64,000 nucleotides of DNA from CAIODY01 sp046051225 (GTDB lineage Bacteria; Bacteroidota; Bacteroidia; Chitinophagales; CAIODY01). The notes under the pieces were generated by a model that ran no database searches, was not told the DNA's origin, and was given only the letters and a program-made list of their open reading frames with translations. A program made the translations under genes and the position numbers. The DNA lies in contig JBJOOR010000003.1 of assembly GCA_046051225.1 (NCBI GenBank), forward strand, positions 248,001-312,000, read 5' to 3'. Below are positions 25,183 through 33,694 of the stretch, in pieces (position 1 is the stretch's first letter; every line of letters starts with the position of its first letter).

Positions 25183-25878
25183 TTATTTTTCTAATGTCAT
25201 TTTAAAACCAACGCCATGAATATTTACAATTTGCAATGCTGCATCTTCTTTTAAATATTTGCGTAAGCGGCTAATAAACACATCCATGCTTCTACCAATA
25301 AAATAATCATCATCGCCCCAAACACGTTTTAAAATATCTTCCCGTGAAACTACTTCGCCTAAATAATGACAAAATATTTGTAAAATATCTGCTTCTTTAG
25401 CGGTAAGATTCAACATGGCTTTATTAGCATATTGCAGTGTTAAATTTTTGTGGTCGAATTTATATTTACCAATCACATAGCTTTCTTTCATTTCGGTTAA
25501 TTCTGTTTCGGGCTTGGTACGTTTTATCATATTTGCGACACGAAGTTTAAATTCTTCGGTATTAAACGGCTTGGTTATATAATCATCGCCGCCAGCTTTT
25601 AATCCCTTTATCACATCTTCTTTCATGCTTTTGGCGGTAAGAAAAATGATGGGCACTTTGTTGTCGCTTTTTCTAATATCCTCTGCCAAAGTAAAACCAT
25701 CTTTACGTGGCATCATTACATCTAATACACATAAATCAAAATTGCCATTTACAAACGATTTAAGGGCGGCGTTGCCATCTTTTGCCCACTCTACTTTGTA
25801 GCCTTCTGTTTGTAAAACATCTTTAATCACAAAGCCCAAATTTTGATCATCTTCGGCTAATAAAATTTTGTTTTTCAT
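25183..25878 (-). CDS. OmpR-family response regulator
   Basis: The 231-residue regulator has a receiver domain with acidic DD at 9-10, the phosphoacceptor Asp in CVLDVMMPRKDG (about 53) and Lys in YITKPFNTEE (about 106). A winged-helix DNA-binding domain follows (about 130-228; LTAKEADILQIFCHY, SREDILKRVWGDDDYFIGRSMDVFISRLRKYL). It lies 25 bp after the histidine kinase gene, so the two form an operon and a cognate pair. The FGRSMDV-type loop and overall form resemble RprY of Bacteroidota. Confidence 0.93.
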   Translation of the reverse strand: MKNKILLAEDDQNLGFVIKDVLQTEGYKVEWAKDGNAALKSFVNGNFDLCVLDVMMPRKDGFTLAEDIRKSDNKVPIIFLTAKSMKEDVIKGLKAGGDDYITKPFNTEEFKLRVANMIKRTKPETELTEMKESYVIGKYKFDHKNLTLQYANKAMLNLTAKEADILQIFCHYLGEVVSREDILKRVWGDDDYFIGRSMDVFISRLRKYLKEDAALQIVNIHGVGFKMTLEK

Positions 25879-25903
25879 GTTTATGGTTTTTAATATTTCT
25901 TAA

Positions 25904-27226
25904 TTATTTAAATAGCTTTTTATTGTCTTCTTCATTAATAGGCAACCACACAAAAATAGTTGTTCCTTTTTTCGGTTCGCTTTTTAATCTTACATTTCCT
26001 TTATGCGCCGCAGCCATTATTTTTACATAGTTTAATCCCAGCCCAAAACCTTTCACATCGTGCACATTGCCTGTGGGTACTCTATAAAATTTATCAAAAA
26101 TATATTGTTGCGATTCTAACGGAATTCCAATTCCATTATCCTGTACAGCAATCTCAATGCCCTTTTTTATATTTTGAGTTGTAATGGTAATAACGGGATC
26201 ATCCTCACAATATTTTATTGCATTATCTAACAAGTTGTAAATAATATTTTGAATATGCAGTTTATCAATTTTTGCAATGCTATCTGTGGCATTTAATTGT
26301 AAATTTACTTTTCCATTTTTATTATAAATGGTAAGCTTTAAATTTTCAACAGCTTGTTTTATTATCAAATGAATATCGTGTGGTTCAAGCGCTAATTTTA
26401 TTTTTTCCTTATCCAATTTTGCCATTTGCAAAACCCGTTCTACTTGATTTTTTAATCTGTTAGCTTCGTCTTGAATAATGGTTACATAGCTCATCAATCG
26501 TTCTGGATTATTTACTATTGATGGTTGTAATAAAACATCGGTTGAAATAGAAATGGTTGACAGCGGTGTTTTAAATTCATGCGTCATGTTGTTGATAAAA
26601 TCAGTTTGTATTTCACTCAACCTGCGTTGTTTTAAAATTACAAAAATGGCGTAGGTAAAAAATAATACTACCAAAATCAATACAATGGTACTAAATGTCC
26701 AAAAGCCCATTTGCTGAAACATGAAAGTTTTTTTGGTTGGAAAATGTACCAAAAAATAATATTCATCTTTATTTAGCCTCGGAAAAATATTGTTGATTTG
26801 TTTTTTGGGCGATGTAATATTTTGTTGAAAGGCTGCTTTTATTTCATCAAAATTTACATAGTTACCATACAATACATTGTTGGTATTACAATCATAAATG
26901 CCATATTCAAAATCCATATCTAAATGATGCATTTCAAACTGGCGCTTTAATAATGATTCTAAAATATTGGGATATATTTTTTCGTTAACTGTTACCACAA
27001 ACATATTGTCGGGCAACTGTTTAATTGGTTCAACTATTTGTGTGGTATCATTTCCAAATTGCGTTACTTGATTTACAACTTTCATCAACGCCATTTGAAC
27101 GCTTGAATTAAATTCACGTTCTTTTAAGTCCAAAGCATTTTTTATCCAATATATTTGAATGGATAATAATCCAACCACCACAATGGTTCCAAATAAAACT
27201 ACTAATCTAATGTTGCGACTTTTCAT
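25904..27226 (-). CDS. Sensor histidine kinase
   Basis: The 440-residue kinase has two membrane helices (about 8-28 and 175-198) around a roughly 145-residue periplasmic sensor region. The HisKA domain follows with the phospho-His in INNMTHEFKTPLSTI, then a HATPase domain with N-box YNLLDNAIKY, G1 VQDNGIGI and G2 GFGLGLNYV. No HAMP domain is evident. It is the first gene of the kinase-regulator pair, and the signal is unknown. RprX-like architecture. Confidence 0.92.
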   Translation of the reverse strand: MKSRNIRLVVLFGTIVVVGLLSIQIYWIKNALDLKEREFNSSVQMALMKVVNQVTQFGNDTTQIVEPIKQLPDNMFVVTVNEKIYPNILESLLKRQFEMHHLDMDFEYGIYDCNTNNVLYGNYVNFDEIKAAFQQNITSPKKQINNIFPRLNKDEYYFLVHFPTKKTFMFQQMGFWTFSTIVLILVVLFFTYAIFVILKQRRLSEIQTDFINNMTHEFKTPLSTISISTDVLLQPSIVNNPERLMSYVTIIQDEANRLKNQVERVLQMAKLDKEKIKLALEPHDIHLIIKQAVENLKLTIYNKNGKVNLQLNATDSIAKIDKLHIQNIIYNLLDNAIKYCEDDPVITITTQNIKKGIEIAVQDNGIGIPLESQQYIFDKFYRVPTGNVHDVKGFGLGLNYVKIMAAAHKGNVRLKSEPKKGTTIFVWLPINEEDNKKLFK

Positions 27227-27293
27227 GAGTTGCTAAGTTAGGTGTAGAAACTAATACCAATAAATTTATTTTTTTGAATGCGTTGTTAAATTT

Positions 27294-27301
27294 TACTTTT
27301 G
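27294..27301 (+). promoter_or_regulatory. -7 box before the polytopic membrane protein
   Basis: TACTTTTG matches TAnnTTTG and ends 10 bp before the ATG at 27312, which predicts a nearly leaderless transcript. Confidence 0.35.
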
Positions 27302-27311
27302 ATGAATAATT

Positions 27312-28688
27312 ATGGCTAAAACATATACACTCTTTTTGGGATTCATTTTATACTTTATTTTAATTGCACTATCCATTGTGTTTTTTAAAGAGCGTACAGT
27401 AATGTTTGATACATCATTTCAGTTGTTTCAAATTTTGCGAAATAATGATTTTGCTATTCAGGTAAATCGCTTTGGCTCGGCTATTACACAGGCTTTTCCG
27501 TTATATGCTTCTCGATTGAATTTGTCTTTAGAAAATATTGCCATCATTTATTCGATGGGTTATAATGTGTTTTATTTTGCCTCGTTTCTTATTGTATTAT
27601 TGGTTTTTAAAAATGCAAAAATGGCTTGGGTAAATTTATTGTTTACCATTGGTATTACCACTCATACTTTTTATTGGATACAATGCGAATTGGTACAAGG
27701 CGTAATTTTTACCATCATTTATTTAGCCTACATCGAGTATGTTTTACAACAGCAAAAAATAAATTATTGGTTCTATATTTTATCGCCTTTATTTTTAATT
27801 ACCATAGTTTTTTTTCATCCACTTTTACCTTTTGTTTTATTGTTTGGGATTGCCTTTTTATTTCTTCAATATCGCGTTCAATTCAAGCTATTGTTTGTTG
27901 TAATAATTGCGTTTGTAGTACTATATTTTATTAAATCTATATTTTTAAAAACCGACTACGATTCAAGCGCCATGGGTGGTTTAAATAATTTTAAATGGTT
28001 GTTTCCAAATTATTTTACCATACAAGCCAACAAAAATTTTATTCATTATTGCTTACACGATTATTATTTTATTCCCTTAATTTTTTCAGTTGTTGTGGCA
28101 TTTTATTTTTACAAAAAATCGTTTTTAAAATTGATTTTATTCGGTTCGTTTTTCTTTGGTTATTTGTTAATTGTAAATGTAAGCCATCAAGGCGGCGGCG
28201 ATCAATTTTATTTAGAAAGTCAATATTTAATGTTGATGATTTTTTTAAGTATGCCTTTGCTGTATGATGTGTTACCCAATATTTCATCGCCAATTATTAC
28301 CCGAAGTTTTTTAATCGTCATTTTATTGGTTGGTGTAATTCGCATTTATAACACACACTTTCAATACACCAAAAGGTTAAATTGGTATCAAAACACTATT
28401 GCCCAAACGAACATGTTGCCAAATAAAAAAGTGGTTTTAAAACAAGCCCATGTGCCAATGAATAAAATAATTTTAAGCTGGGGAAGTGCTTATGAATTCT
28501 GGCTTCTTTCAACCATCGAACAACATAAATCTATGTCGATAATTATTGCCGAAAAGGAAGCCGAATTTGATGATTTCGTTAACAACAATTCTGTATTTAT
28601 TGGTAAATGGGAACGAATTAATTATTCAGAATTCAACAATAAAAATTGTTTTATTTTTAATGATAATAGCTTTTATTCTACTTACTAA
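27312..28688 (+). CDS. Polytopic membrane protein of unknown function
   Basis: The 458-residue protein has about 10-11 hydrophobic helices and a roughly 90-residue soluble C-terminal part. The arrangement, with a short loop after helix 1 and a C-terminal soluble domain, is like GT-C glycosyltransferases or O-antigen-type membrane proteins, but I see no DD/ED catalytic loop I can trust. No family is assigned. It is convergent with a nadA remnant, and its stop overlaps that remnant's end by 11 bp. Confidence 0.7.
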   Translation: MAKTYTLFLGFILYFILIALSIVFFKERTVMFDTSFQLFQILRNNDFAIQVNRFGSAITQAFPLYASRLNLSLENIAIIYSMGYNVFYFASFLIVLLVFKNAKMAWVNLLFTIGITTHTFYWIQCELVQGVIFTIIYLAYIEYVLQQQKINYWFYILSPLFLITIVFFHPLLPFVLLFGIAFLFLQYRVQFKLLFVVIIAFVVLYFIKSIFLKTDYDSSAMGGLNNFKWLFPNYFTIQANKNFIHYCLHDYYFIPLIFSVVVAFYFYKKSFLKLILFGSFFFGYLLIVNVSHQGGGDQFYLESQYLMLMIFLSMPLLYDVLPNISSPIITRSFLIVILLVGVIRIYNTHFQYTKRLNWYQNTIAQTNMLPNKKVVLKQAHVPMNKIILSWGSAYEFWLLSTIEQHKSMSIIIAEKEAEFDDFVNNNSVFIGKWERINYSEFNNKNCFIFNDNSFYSTY

Positions 28689-28842
28689 TTTCCAACATTC
28701 TTATAATACTTCCTTCTGCTTTTTTGCGAATGATTTCATCTAAAATAATTTCAGGCTGTTCATATTTTAGGCACAAATAAATTTTCTCCAACGTATTTAA
28801 TTTCATGTGCGGACAATCATTGCAAGCACAATTATTATTTGG
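28678..28842 (-). pseudogene. Duplicate 3' end of nadA (54 codons)
   Basis: The minus strand translates from PNNNCACNDCPHMKLN to RMLEISK and a TAG stop, matching residues of the intact nadA C-terminus at 50 of 54 positions; the DNA is about 90% identical over 162 bp. The reading frame is open and most changes are synonymous. Similarity ends sharply at 28842/28843. There is no start or upstream part, so it cannot be expressed as nadA. It flanks, together with the intact nadA 3' end, the gene at 28894-29637. Confidence 0.9.
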
Positions 28843-28859
28843 TTGAAACAATTTTAAAC

Positions 28860-28890
28860 AAAAAGGTTTCTAAAATTAGAAACCTTTTTT
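28860..28890. terminator. Terminator hairpin beside the nadA remnant
   Basis: AAAAAGGTTTCTAA and TTAGAAACCTTTTT form a long perfect stem with a T-run on either strand. It ends the nadA-membrane protein transcript. Confidence 0.9.
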
Positions 28891-28893
28891 TAT

Positions 28894-29637
28894 TTACTTC
28901 TTTTCTAAAGAATTATTAAATCGCTCTATACTATTGATAACGACTGTGTCTTCCTCTAAAAAATAATAGTGTCCGCTAAACTGCAACGAATCAATTAATG
29001 GAAAATACTTACTACTAATTTCATTAGTTAAAAAATTTGTGGTTTCATTTTGGTCGTTTATTTCCATCAAATTAAAATATCGAATTGGTAAATGATTTTT
29101 GTTGTTAATTCTAAAAGTTGAAAAAACTTGAAACCGCAGATTTGGGCAACATGCTAATGTTGATGAATCCTTAAATGTTTTTATTGAACTGGATAAAATT
29201 ACCATAGAATCCTTCGCAAATAAAGCTTCTAAAGTATCCACAACTTTTTTGCATACAGGAATTTGTTCTTCTGTATATCCATATCCTGAATTGTAAAAAC
29301 TATGATTATTCACTACTTCTTTTGTTGTAAAAAAAGCAGGAAATAAAACTCGAAAAAAAACAAAAAGCAGAATTAAAATAACACTTACAAAATTACAAAC
29401 AGTAACACTCCACCAATAACTTATTTTATCTTGTTTAAATAGTTTTATAAAACTCGAAAGAAAAAGAGAGGGCAATAAAAATAATCCTCCGAAAACAAAC
29501 GATGCGAAAATAAGGTCGTAAATACTTCTCCAACTTTTTAAACCACCTATTTTAATAAACATAAAACTCACAGCAACAACAATCAAAGCTATTGATGCAA
29601 AAAGTAACCACCACTGTTTTTTATTTTCTATTTTCAT
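28894..29637 (-). CDS. Membrane protein of unknown function inserted behind nadA
   Basis: The 247-residue product has three hydrophobic helices near the N-terminus (about 11-29, 43-64, 76-103) and a soluble C-terminal domain (about 115-247) containing three cysteines (VCKK, ACCPNL). The ATG overlaps the nadA stop as ATGA, so it is translationally coupled. No family recognised. It is bracketed by two copies of the nadA 3' end, which suggests it was acquired by an insertion or recombination event. Confidence 0.7.
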   Translation of the reverse strand: MKIENKKQWWLLFASIALIVVAVSFMFIKIGGLKSWRSIYDLIFASFVFGGLFLLPSLFLSSFIKLFKQDKISYWWSVTVCNFVSVILILLFVFFRVLFPAFFTTKEVVNNHSFYNSGYGYTEEQIPVCKKVVDTLEALFAKDSMVILSSSIKTFKDSSTLACCPNLRFQVFSTFRINNKNHLPIRYFNLMEINDQNETTNFLTNEISSKYFPLIDSLQFSGHYYFLEEDTVVINSIERFNNSLEKK

Positions 29638-30611
29638 TTACTAATATCCAACATCCTTAAAATACTTCCTTCTGCTTTTTTGCGCATAGTTTCATCTAAA
29701 ATAATTTCGGGTTGCTCATATTTTAGGCACAAATAAATTTTTTCTAAAGTATTTAATTTCATGTGTGGGCAATCATTACAAGCACAATTATTATTTGGTG
29801 GTGCAGGTATAAAAGTCTTATGTGGTGAGGTTTTCATCATTTGATGTAAAATACCTGTTTCGGTAGCTACAATAAATTCGTTACAAGAATCTGTTTCAGA
29901 AAATTTTAAAATACCAGTTGTTGAACCAATATAATCAGCTTGGTTTAAAACAGCTTCTTCACATTCGGGATGAGCTAATAATTTTGCATTTGGATGACGT
30001 TCTTTCAGTTTGATAATTTTCTCTAACGAAAAAATTTCATGCACCATACAAGCACCATTCCACAATACCATTTCTCTACCCGTTTTTTTAATCAAATAAG
30101 CGCCTAAATTTTTATCGGGTGCAAAAATAATTCCTTTGTCTTTTGGAATAGAATTGATAATTTTTTTTGCATTACTCGAAGTGCAAACAATATCCGTTAA
30201 AGCTTTTATTTCAGCCGAACAATTGATGTAACTCACTACCACATGATTTGGATATTTTGCTATAAAATTTGCAAATAAATCTGCTGGGCAACTATCTGCC
30301 AAGCTGCACCCAGCCTTTAAATCGGGTAATAAAACTTTTTTATTTGGCGAAATTATTTTTGCAGTTTCAGCCATAAAATGCACACCAGCAAACACAATAA
30401 CATCAGCATTTGTTTTTGCTGCTTCTTGTGATAATTGCAAACTATCGCCTATGAAATCTGCAATGTCTTGTATGTCGGCATCTTGGTAGTAATGCGCCAA
30501 CAACACTGCATTTTTTTCTTTTTTTAATTTTTTTATTTCTTCAAATAAATCTAAAGTTGGGTCAATGGCTTCATCTACAAATCCTATTTCTTTTATTTTT
30601 TCTAAATTCAT
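29634..30611 (-). CDS. nadA: Quinolinate synthase A
   Basis: This enzyme condenses iminoaspartate with dihydroxyacetone phosphate to quinolinate in NAD synthesis and carries a 4Fe-4S cluster. Visible landmarks: LLAHYYQDADIQDIADFIGDSL, FAGVHFMAETAKI, the Cys in LPDLKAGCSLADSCP, the Cys in LWNGACMVHEIF, and the C-terminal CACNDCPHMK block with a cluster ligand. I use the ATG at 30611 (MNLEKIKE); one at 30626 is also possible. nadD lies nearby on the same strand, separated by the candidate oriC. Confidence 0.96.
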   Translation of the reverse strand: MNLEKIKEIGFVDEAIDPTLDLFEEIKKLKKEKNAVLLAHYYQDADIQDIADFIGDSLQLSQEAAKTNADVIVFAGVHFMAETAKIISPNKKVLLPDLKAGCSLADSCPADLFANFIAKYPNHVVVSYINCSAEIKALTDIVCTSSNAKKIINSIPKDKGIIFAPDKNLGAYLIKKTGREMVLWNGACMVHEIFSLEKIIKLKERHPNAKLLAHPECEEAVLNQADYIGSTTGILKFSETDSCNEFIVATETGILHQMMKTSPHKTFIPAPPNNNCACNDCPHMKLNTLEKIYLCLKYEQPEIILDETMRKKAEGSILRMLDISK

Positions 30612-30618
30612 GCTGCAA

Positions 30619-31018
30619 ATATTCACAACATTTTTTGATTTACAAATAGACTATCCACGTTCTAATTTATAATTAATTATTATTAAGTTTATTATTACTT
30701 ATTATTAAGGCTGTGGATTAGTTCGAAACATTTTTAATAATCGTATGATAAATCAGTTATCCAACTTTTATTTGTTTTATACACATGCATATCAACACTA
30801 TAAATACACTATTTAAAGGTGTTTTAAGGTTTATAAACAATCCGTTTATAATTATTAAATGTGGATAGTTTATTTCAGTTTTTACAAACTACGTACGTTG
30901 ATAAACCACTTTTAAATGTGTACAAACCAGTTATAAACAGCAATAACTTTTGGGTTACAAACAATGCTTATTTACCAACACTTCTACACACACTAATTAC
31001 ACATACATTTGTGTATTA
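30619..31018. other. Candidate chromosomal replication origin (oriC)
   Basis: About 400 bp between nadA and nadD hold no gene. Many motifs resemble the DnaA box TTATCCACA (or TTATNCACA): 30619-30627 ATATTCACA, 30651-30659 CTATCCACG, 30712-30720 TGTGGATTA, 30757-30765 TTATCCAAC, 30777-30785 TTATACACA, 30860-30868 TGTGGATAG, 30917-30925 TGTGTACAA, 30982-30990 TTCTACACA and 31010-31018 TGTGTATTA. TTATAAACA occurs twice more (30831, 30931). A nearly pure A/T stretch at 30661-30709 could be the unwinding element. Two perfect parS sites lie about 10 kb away. Confidence 0.55.
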
Positions 31019-31024
31019 TGTTAG

Positions 31025-31600
31025 TTACTTATAGTAGCCAGCCTGAATTACTTGTTGGTAAACGTTTTCGGGCAATAAGTATCTAACAGATTTTTTAGAT
31101 TTTATCATTTTTCGAATTAATGATGAACTTATATTTAATAGCGGCACATCTAAAAATTTAACACTAGGATATTTTTGTTGCAATACTTTTTCATCATCAC
31201 CCAATCGTTTGTAAACATATGTAGAATAGCTGTTCATCAGCTTTTCATAGTTTTTCCATTTATTAATAGATACAATATTATCGCTTCCCATAATTAATGA
31301 AAATTCATGCTTAGGATATTTTTCAGTTAAGTATTGAAGTGTATCTATAGTATAACTTGGCTTTGGTAATTTGAATTCAATATCACAACTTTTTAGTTTT
31401 GTATTGCCTTCAATAGCTGTGTTTACCAAATCAAGTCGGTGATATTCGTTTAATAAACTTTCTTTTTCTTTTAATGGATTATGTGGCGATACAACTAACC
31501 AAATCTGCTTCAAATCAGTGTATTCAGCCAAATGATTAGCTATAATCAAATGCCCTACATGAATAGGATTAAACGAACCGAAAAAGAGACCGATTTTCAA
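31025..31600 (-). CDS. nadD: Nicotinate-nucleotide adenylyltransferase
   Basis: The 191-residue enzyme makes deamido-NAD from nicotinate mononucleotide and ATP. It has the nucleotidylyltransferase start GLFFGSFNPIHVGHLIIAN (HxGH type), VVSPHNPLKEK, IMGSDN and the C-terminal ISSSLIRKMIKSKKSVRYLLPENVYQQV with the ISSTxIR-like motif. Length is normal. It follows scpB on the same strand with an 85-bp spacer, which holds an inverted repeat related to the dispersed element. Confidence 0.96.
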   Translation of the reverse strand: MKIGLFFGSFNPIHVGHLIIANHLAEYTDLKQIWLVVSPHNPLKEKESLLNEYHRLDLVNTAIEGNTKLKSCDIEFKLPKPSYTIDTLQYLTEKYPKHEFSLIMGSDNIVSINKWKNYEKLMNSYSTYVYKRLGDDEKVLQQKYPSVKFLDVPLLNISSSLIRKMIKSKKSVRYLLPENVYQQVIQAGYYK

Positions 31601-31619
31601 CTTTAGTTATTAGTTAGTT

Positions 31620-31681
31620 GTTAATTGTTAATCGTGAAGAAATTTGATTTTACAAATAACCAATAACGATTAACAGATAAC
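31620..31681. repeat. Inverted repeat between scpB and nadD
   Basis: GTTAATTGTTAATCG at 31620-31634 and CGATTAACAGATAAC at 31667-31681 are inverted copies with two mismatches. The interior ATTTTAC...ACCAATAAC...ACAGATAAC resembles the middle of the 172-bp element, so it may be a strongly diverged relative without the terminator end. Confidence 0.5.
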
Positions 31682-31685
31682 ATGT

Positions 31686-32261
31686 TTAATTCAACTGTTC
31701 TACAGGTGTACCTGCCGATGATACATCATCCATGGGTTGTATATCTTTTAGCTTTGGTAAATCACCCACCGAATTAATACCAAAGTAATCCATGAATTGT
31801 TGCGAAGTGGCATACAATGCAGGTTTGCCAAGTGCTTCACTTCTTCCTGCTGGAATTATTAATTCTTTTTCTAATAATTTTTGAATAGAATAATCAACAC
31901 TTACGCCACGTATTTGTTCAATCTCTCCTTTGCTGATGGGTTGCTTGTATGCTATAATGGCTAAGGTTTCCATGGCAGCAGTAGTTAATCGTTTGACGTT
32001 TTTATCTTTCATTAAAATAGAAACCGTTTCATAATAATGTTGCTTGGTAAAAAATTGATAACCACCCGAAATTTCTTTTACTTCAATAGCAAAAGTATCA
32101 GGCGAATATTTTTCAATTAAATTATTTAGCGATTGTTGTAAGTCGGCATCAGCCACAAATAAACCAAATCGTTTGCTCAAACACTCTTGTATATCTGCTA
32201 TGGTTAGTGGCGCTTCGGCTGCAAAAATTAATGCTTCTATTTGTTGTTGTATGTTTTCCAT
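31686..32261 (-). CDS. scpB: Segregation and condensation protein B
   Basis: The 191-residue kleisin-partner protein of the SMC-ScpAB condensin complex has two winged-helix domains. IQQQIEALIFAAEAPLTIADIQECL opens the first. TTAAMETLAIIAYKQPISKGEIEQIRGV is the family signature, followed by LLEKELIIPAGRSEALGKPALYATSQQFMDYFGI. ScpAB acts in chromosome organisation near the origin, which agrees with the oriC and parS candidates close by, though proximity is not proof. scpA is not in the window. Confidence 0.95.
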   Translation of the reverse strand: MENIQQQIEALIFAAEAPLTIADIQECLSKRFGLFVADADLQQSLNNLIEKYSPDTFAIEVKEISGGYQFFTKQHYYETVSILMKDKNVKRLTTAAMETLAIIAYKQPISKGEIEQIRGVSVDYSIQKLLEKELIIPAGRSEALGKPALYATSQQFMDYFGINSVGDLPKLKDIQPMDDVSSAGTPVEQLN

Positions 32262-32293
32262 TCTATAAATGTTATTGTGTTATTTGGTACTAG

Positions 32294-32351
32294 GTTATTG
32301 GGTAATACATAAATTAATTGATGCCAAGCATTTACTTAATAACCCAATAAC
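32294..32351. repeat. Inverted repeat upstream of scpB
   Basis: GTTATTGGGT (32294-32303) and ACCCAATAAC (32342-32351) are perfect inverted arms about 38 bp apart, within an AT-rich divergent spacer between scpB and the ABC permease. It could form a cruciform or a long stem; no function is evident. Confidence 0.5.
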
Positions 32352-32416
32352 GAATAACTAAGGTTGCAAATATAATTTCTATAACAAAACAAACCCAATC
32401 TATTATTAGTAAATAC

Positions 32417-32424
32417 TACATTTG
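32417..32424 (+). promoter_or_regulatory. -7 box of the ABC-2 permease gene
   Basis: TACATTTG fits TAnnTTTG. It overlaps the GTG at 32422, so that in-frame start is unlikely, and the ATG at 32452 follows at normal distance. Confidence 0.5.
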
Positions 32425-32451
32425 TGGGTAAAATGTTCATTACTACTATTT

Positions 32452-33555
32452 ATGACTCAACCCAAATATAATTCAGTTAAAGCAACGTTAGCTATTACAA
32501 AAGCTAGTTTGCAAAGTATGTTGCGTAGCCCATCGGCTGTAGTTTTTAGTTTAGCCTTTCCTATTATTTTTATTTTAGTTTTCGGGTTTATTGGTGGTCG
32601 CAGCAATTATCATTTTGATATTGCTTTAACACAAAATTGCGATACACTAAACCCTGTTTATAATTGGATGATGAACGATTCTAACACAGTGGTTCATACA
32701 GGCAGCAAAGATGATATTGATAAAGCTTTATTAAAAGGAAAGTTAGATGCTATTGTAAATATTAAAAAATCAAATGATTCATCGGTATTGTATAATGTAA
32801 CTATTCAAACCTCTACTGTATCAATTCAAAACGGACAGCTTTTTAAAAGCGTTGTAAAAGAAGTGGTGAATCAAATTTCGGAAAAGGCAATGAGTAATAT
32901 GCCAAGATATGCTACCATCAACACTCCGCTGCCTGTACAAGCTCGGGTTTATCAAACCATAGATTTTATTTTACCGGGGCAAATAGGGTTTTCGATGTTA
33001 AGCGCTGGTGTGTTTGGTGCTGCATTTGTTTTCTTTAGCCTTCGTCAAACATTGGTTATTAAACGATTTTTTGCAACACCTGTATCAAAAACAAGTATTG
33101 TGGTTGGCGAAATGATGAGCCGATTAATTTTTCAATTATCAGCAGCAGCCATTATTATTTTAATAGGAAAAATGTTTTTTCATTTTACATTAGTTAATGG
33201 TGTTTATACCTTTTTCGAAATGTTATTTCTCTGTGCATTTGGCTTAATTATATTTATGGGCTTTGGGTTTATTATAAGTGGTTTAGCAAAAAATGAAGCC
33301 TCTATTCCGCCATTGGCAAATATTATTACACTACCACAATTTTTATTAGCAGGTACATTTTTTTCTACCGATGTTTTTCCAAAATGGCTTCAGCCCGTTA
33401 GCAAAGCCCTACCGCTTACTTATATGAATGACGCTATGCGCAAAGTAGCCTTCGAAGGTTTAAATCTTTGGGATATAAAATTTCAATTAATGATAATGCT
33501 GATATGGGGCATTGTGGTTTATGCCGTTGCTATCAAAACATTTAAGTGGGAATAG
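32452..33555 (+). CDS. ABC-2 type transporter permease
   Basis: The 367-residue protein has the ABC-2/YhgE layout: one helix near the N-terminus (about 27-47), a roughly 130-residue extracytoplasmic domain, then a block of five helices (about 175-365) including a GxFFSTDVFPKWLQPVSKALPLTYMNDAMR segment typical of the family. It moves an unknown substrate or drug outward with an ABC ATPase partner, which is not adjacent. The ATG at 32452 was chosen because of the -7 box at 32417-32424. Confidence 0.87.
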   Translation: MTQPKYNSVKATLAITKASLQSMLRSPSAVVFSLAFPIIFILVFGFIGGRSNYHFDIALTQNCDTLNPVYNWMMNDSNTVVHTGSKDDIDKALLKGKLDAIVNIKKSNDSSVLYNVTIQTSTVSIQNGQLFKSVVKEVVNQISEKAMSNMPRYATINTPLPVQARVYQTIDFILPGQIGFSMLSAGVFGAAFVFFSLRQTLVIKRFFATPVSKTSIVVGEMMSRLIFQLSAAAIIILIGKMFFHFTLVNGVYTFFEMLFLCAFGLIIFMGFGFIISGLAKNEASIPPLANIITLPQFLLAGTFFSTDVFPKWLQPVSKALPLTYMNDAMRKVAFEGLNLWDIKFQLMIMLIWGIVVYAVAIKTFKWE

Positions 33556-33624
33556 GGTTGGTGCATTCGGGTATACCAACATCTTTGTTGTTTAGTGTCT
33601 TTGTGGCAATCTTTTTTGAACAGA

Positions 33625-33657
33625 TTTGAATTAGAATAGAGTTTTAATATAAATTTG
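33625..33657 (+). promoter_or_regulatory. Promoter of the BRO/DinD gene
   Basis: TTTG at 33625-33628 and TAAATTTG at 33650-33657 are 21 bp apart, a full match to the Bacteroidota TTTG / TAnnTTTG promoter, 38 bp before the ATG. Confidence 0.6.
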
Positions 33658-33694
33658 TGTTTGTTGAAACACTATAACCAACAAAATTTATCCG

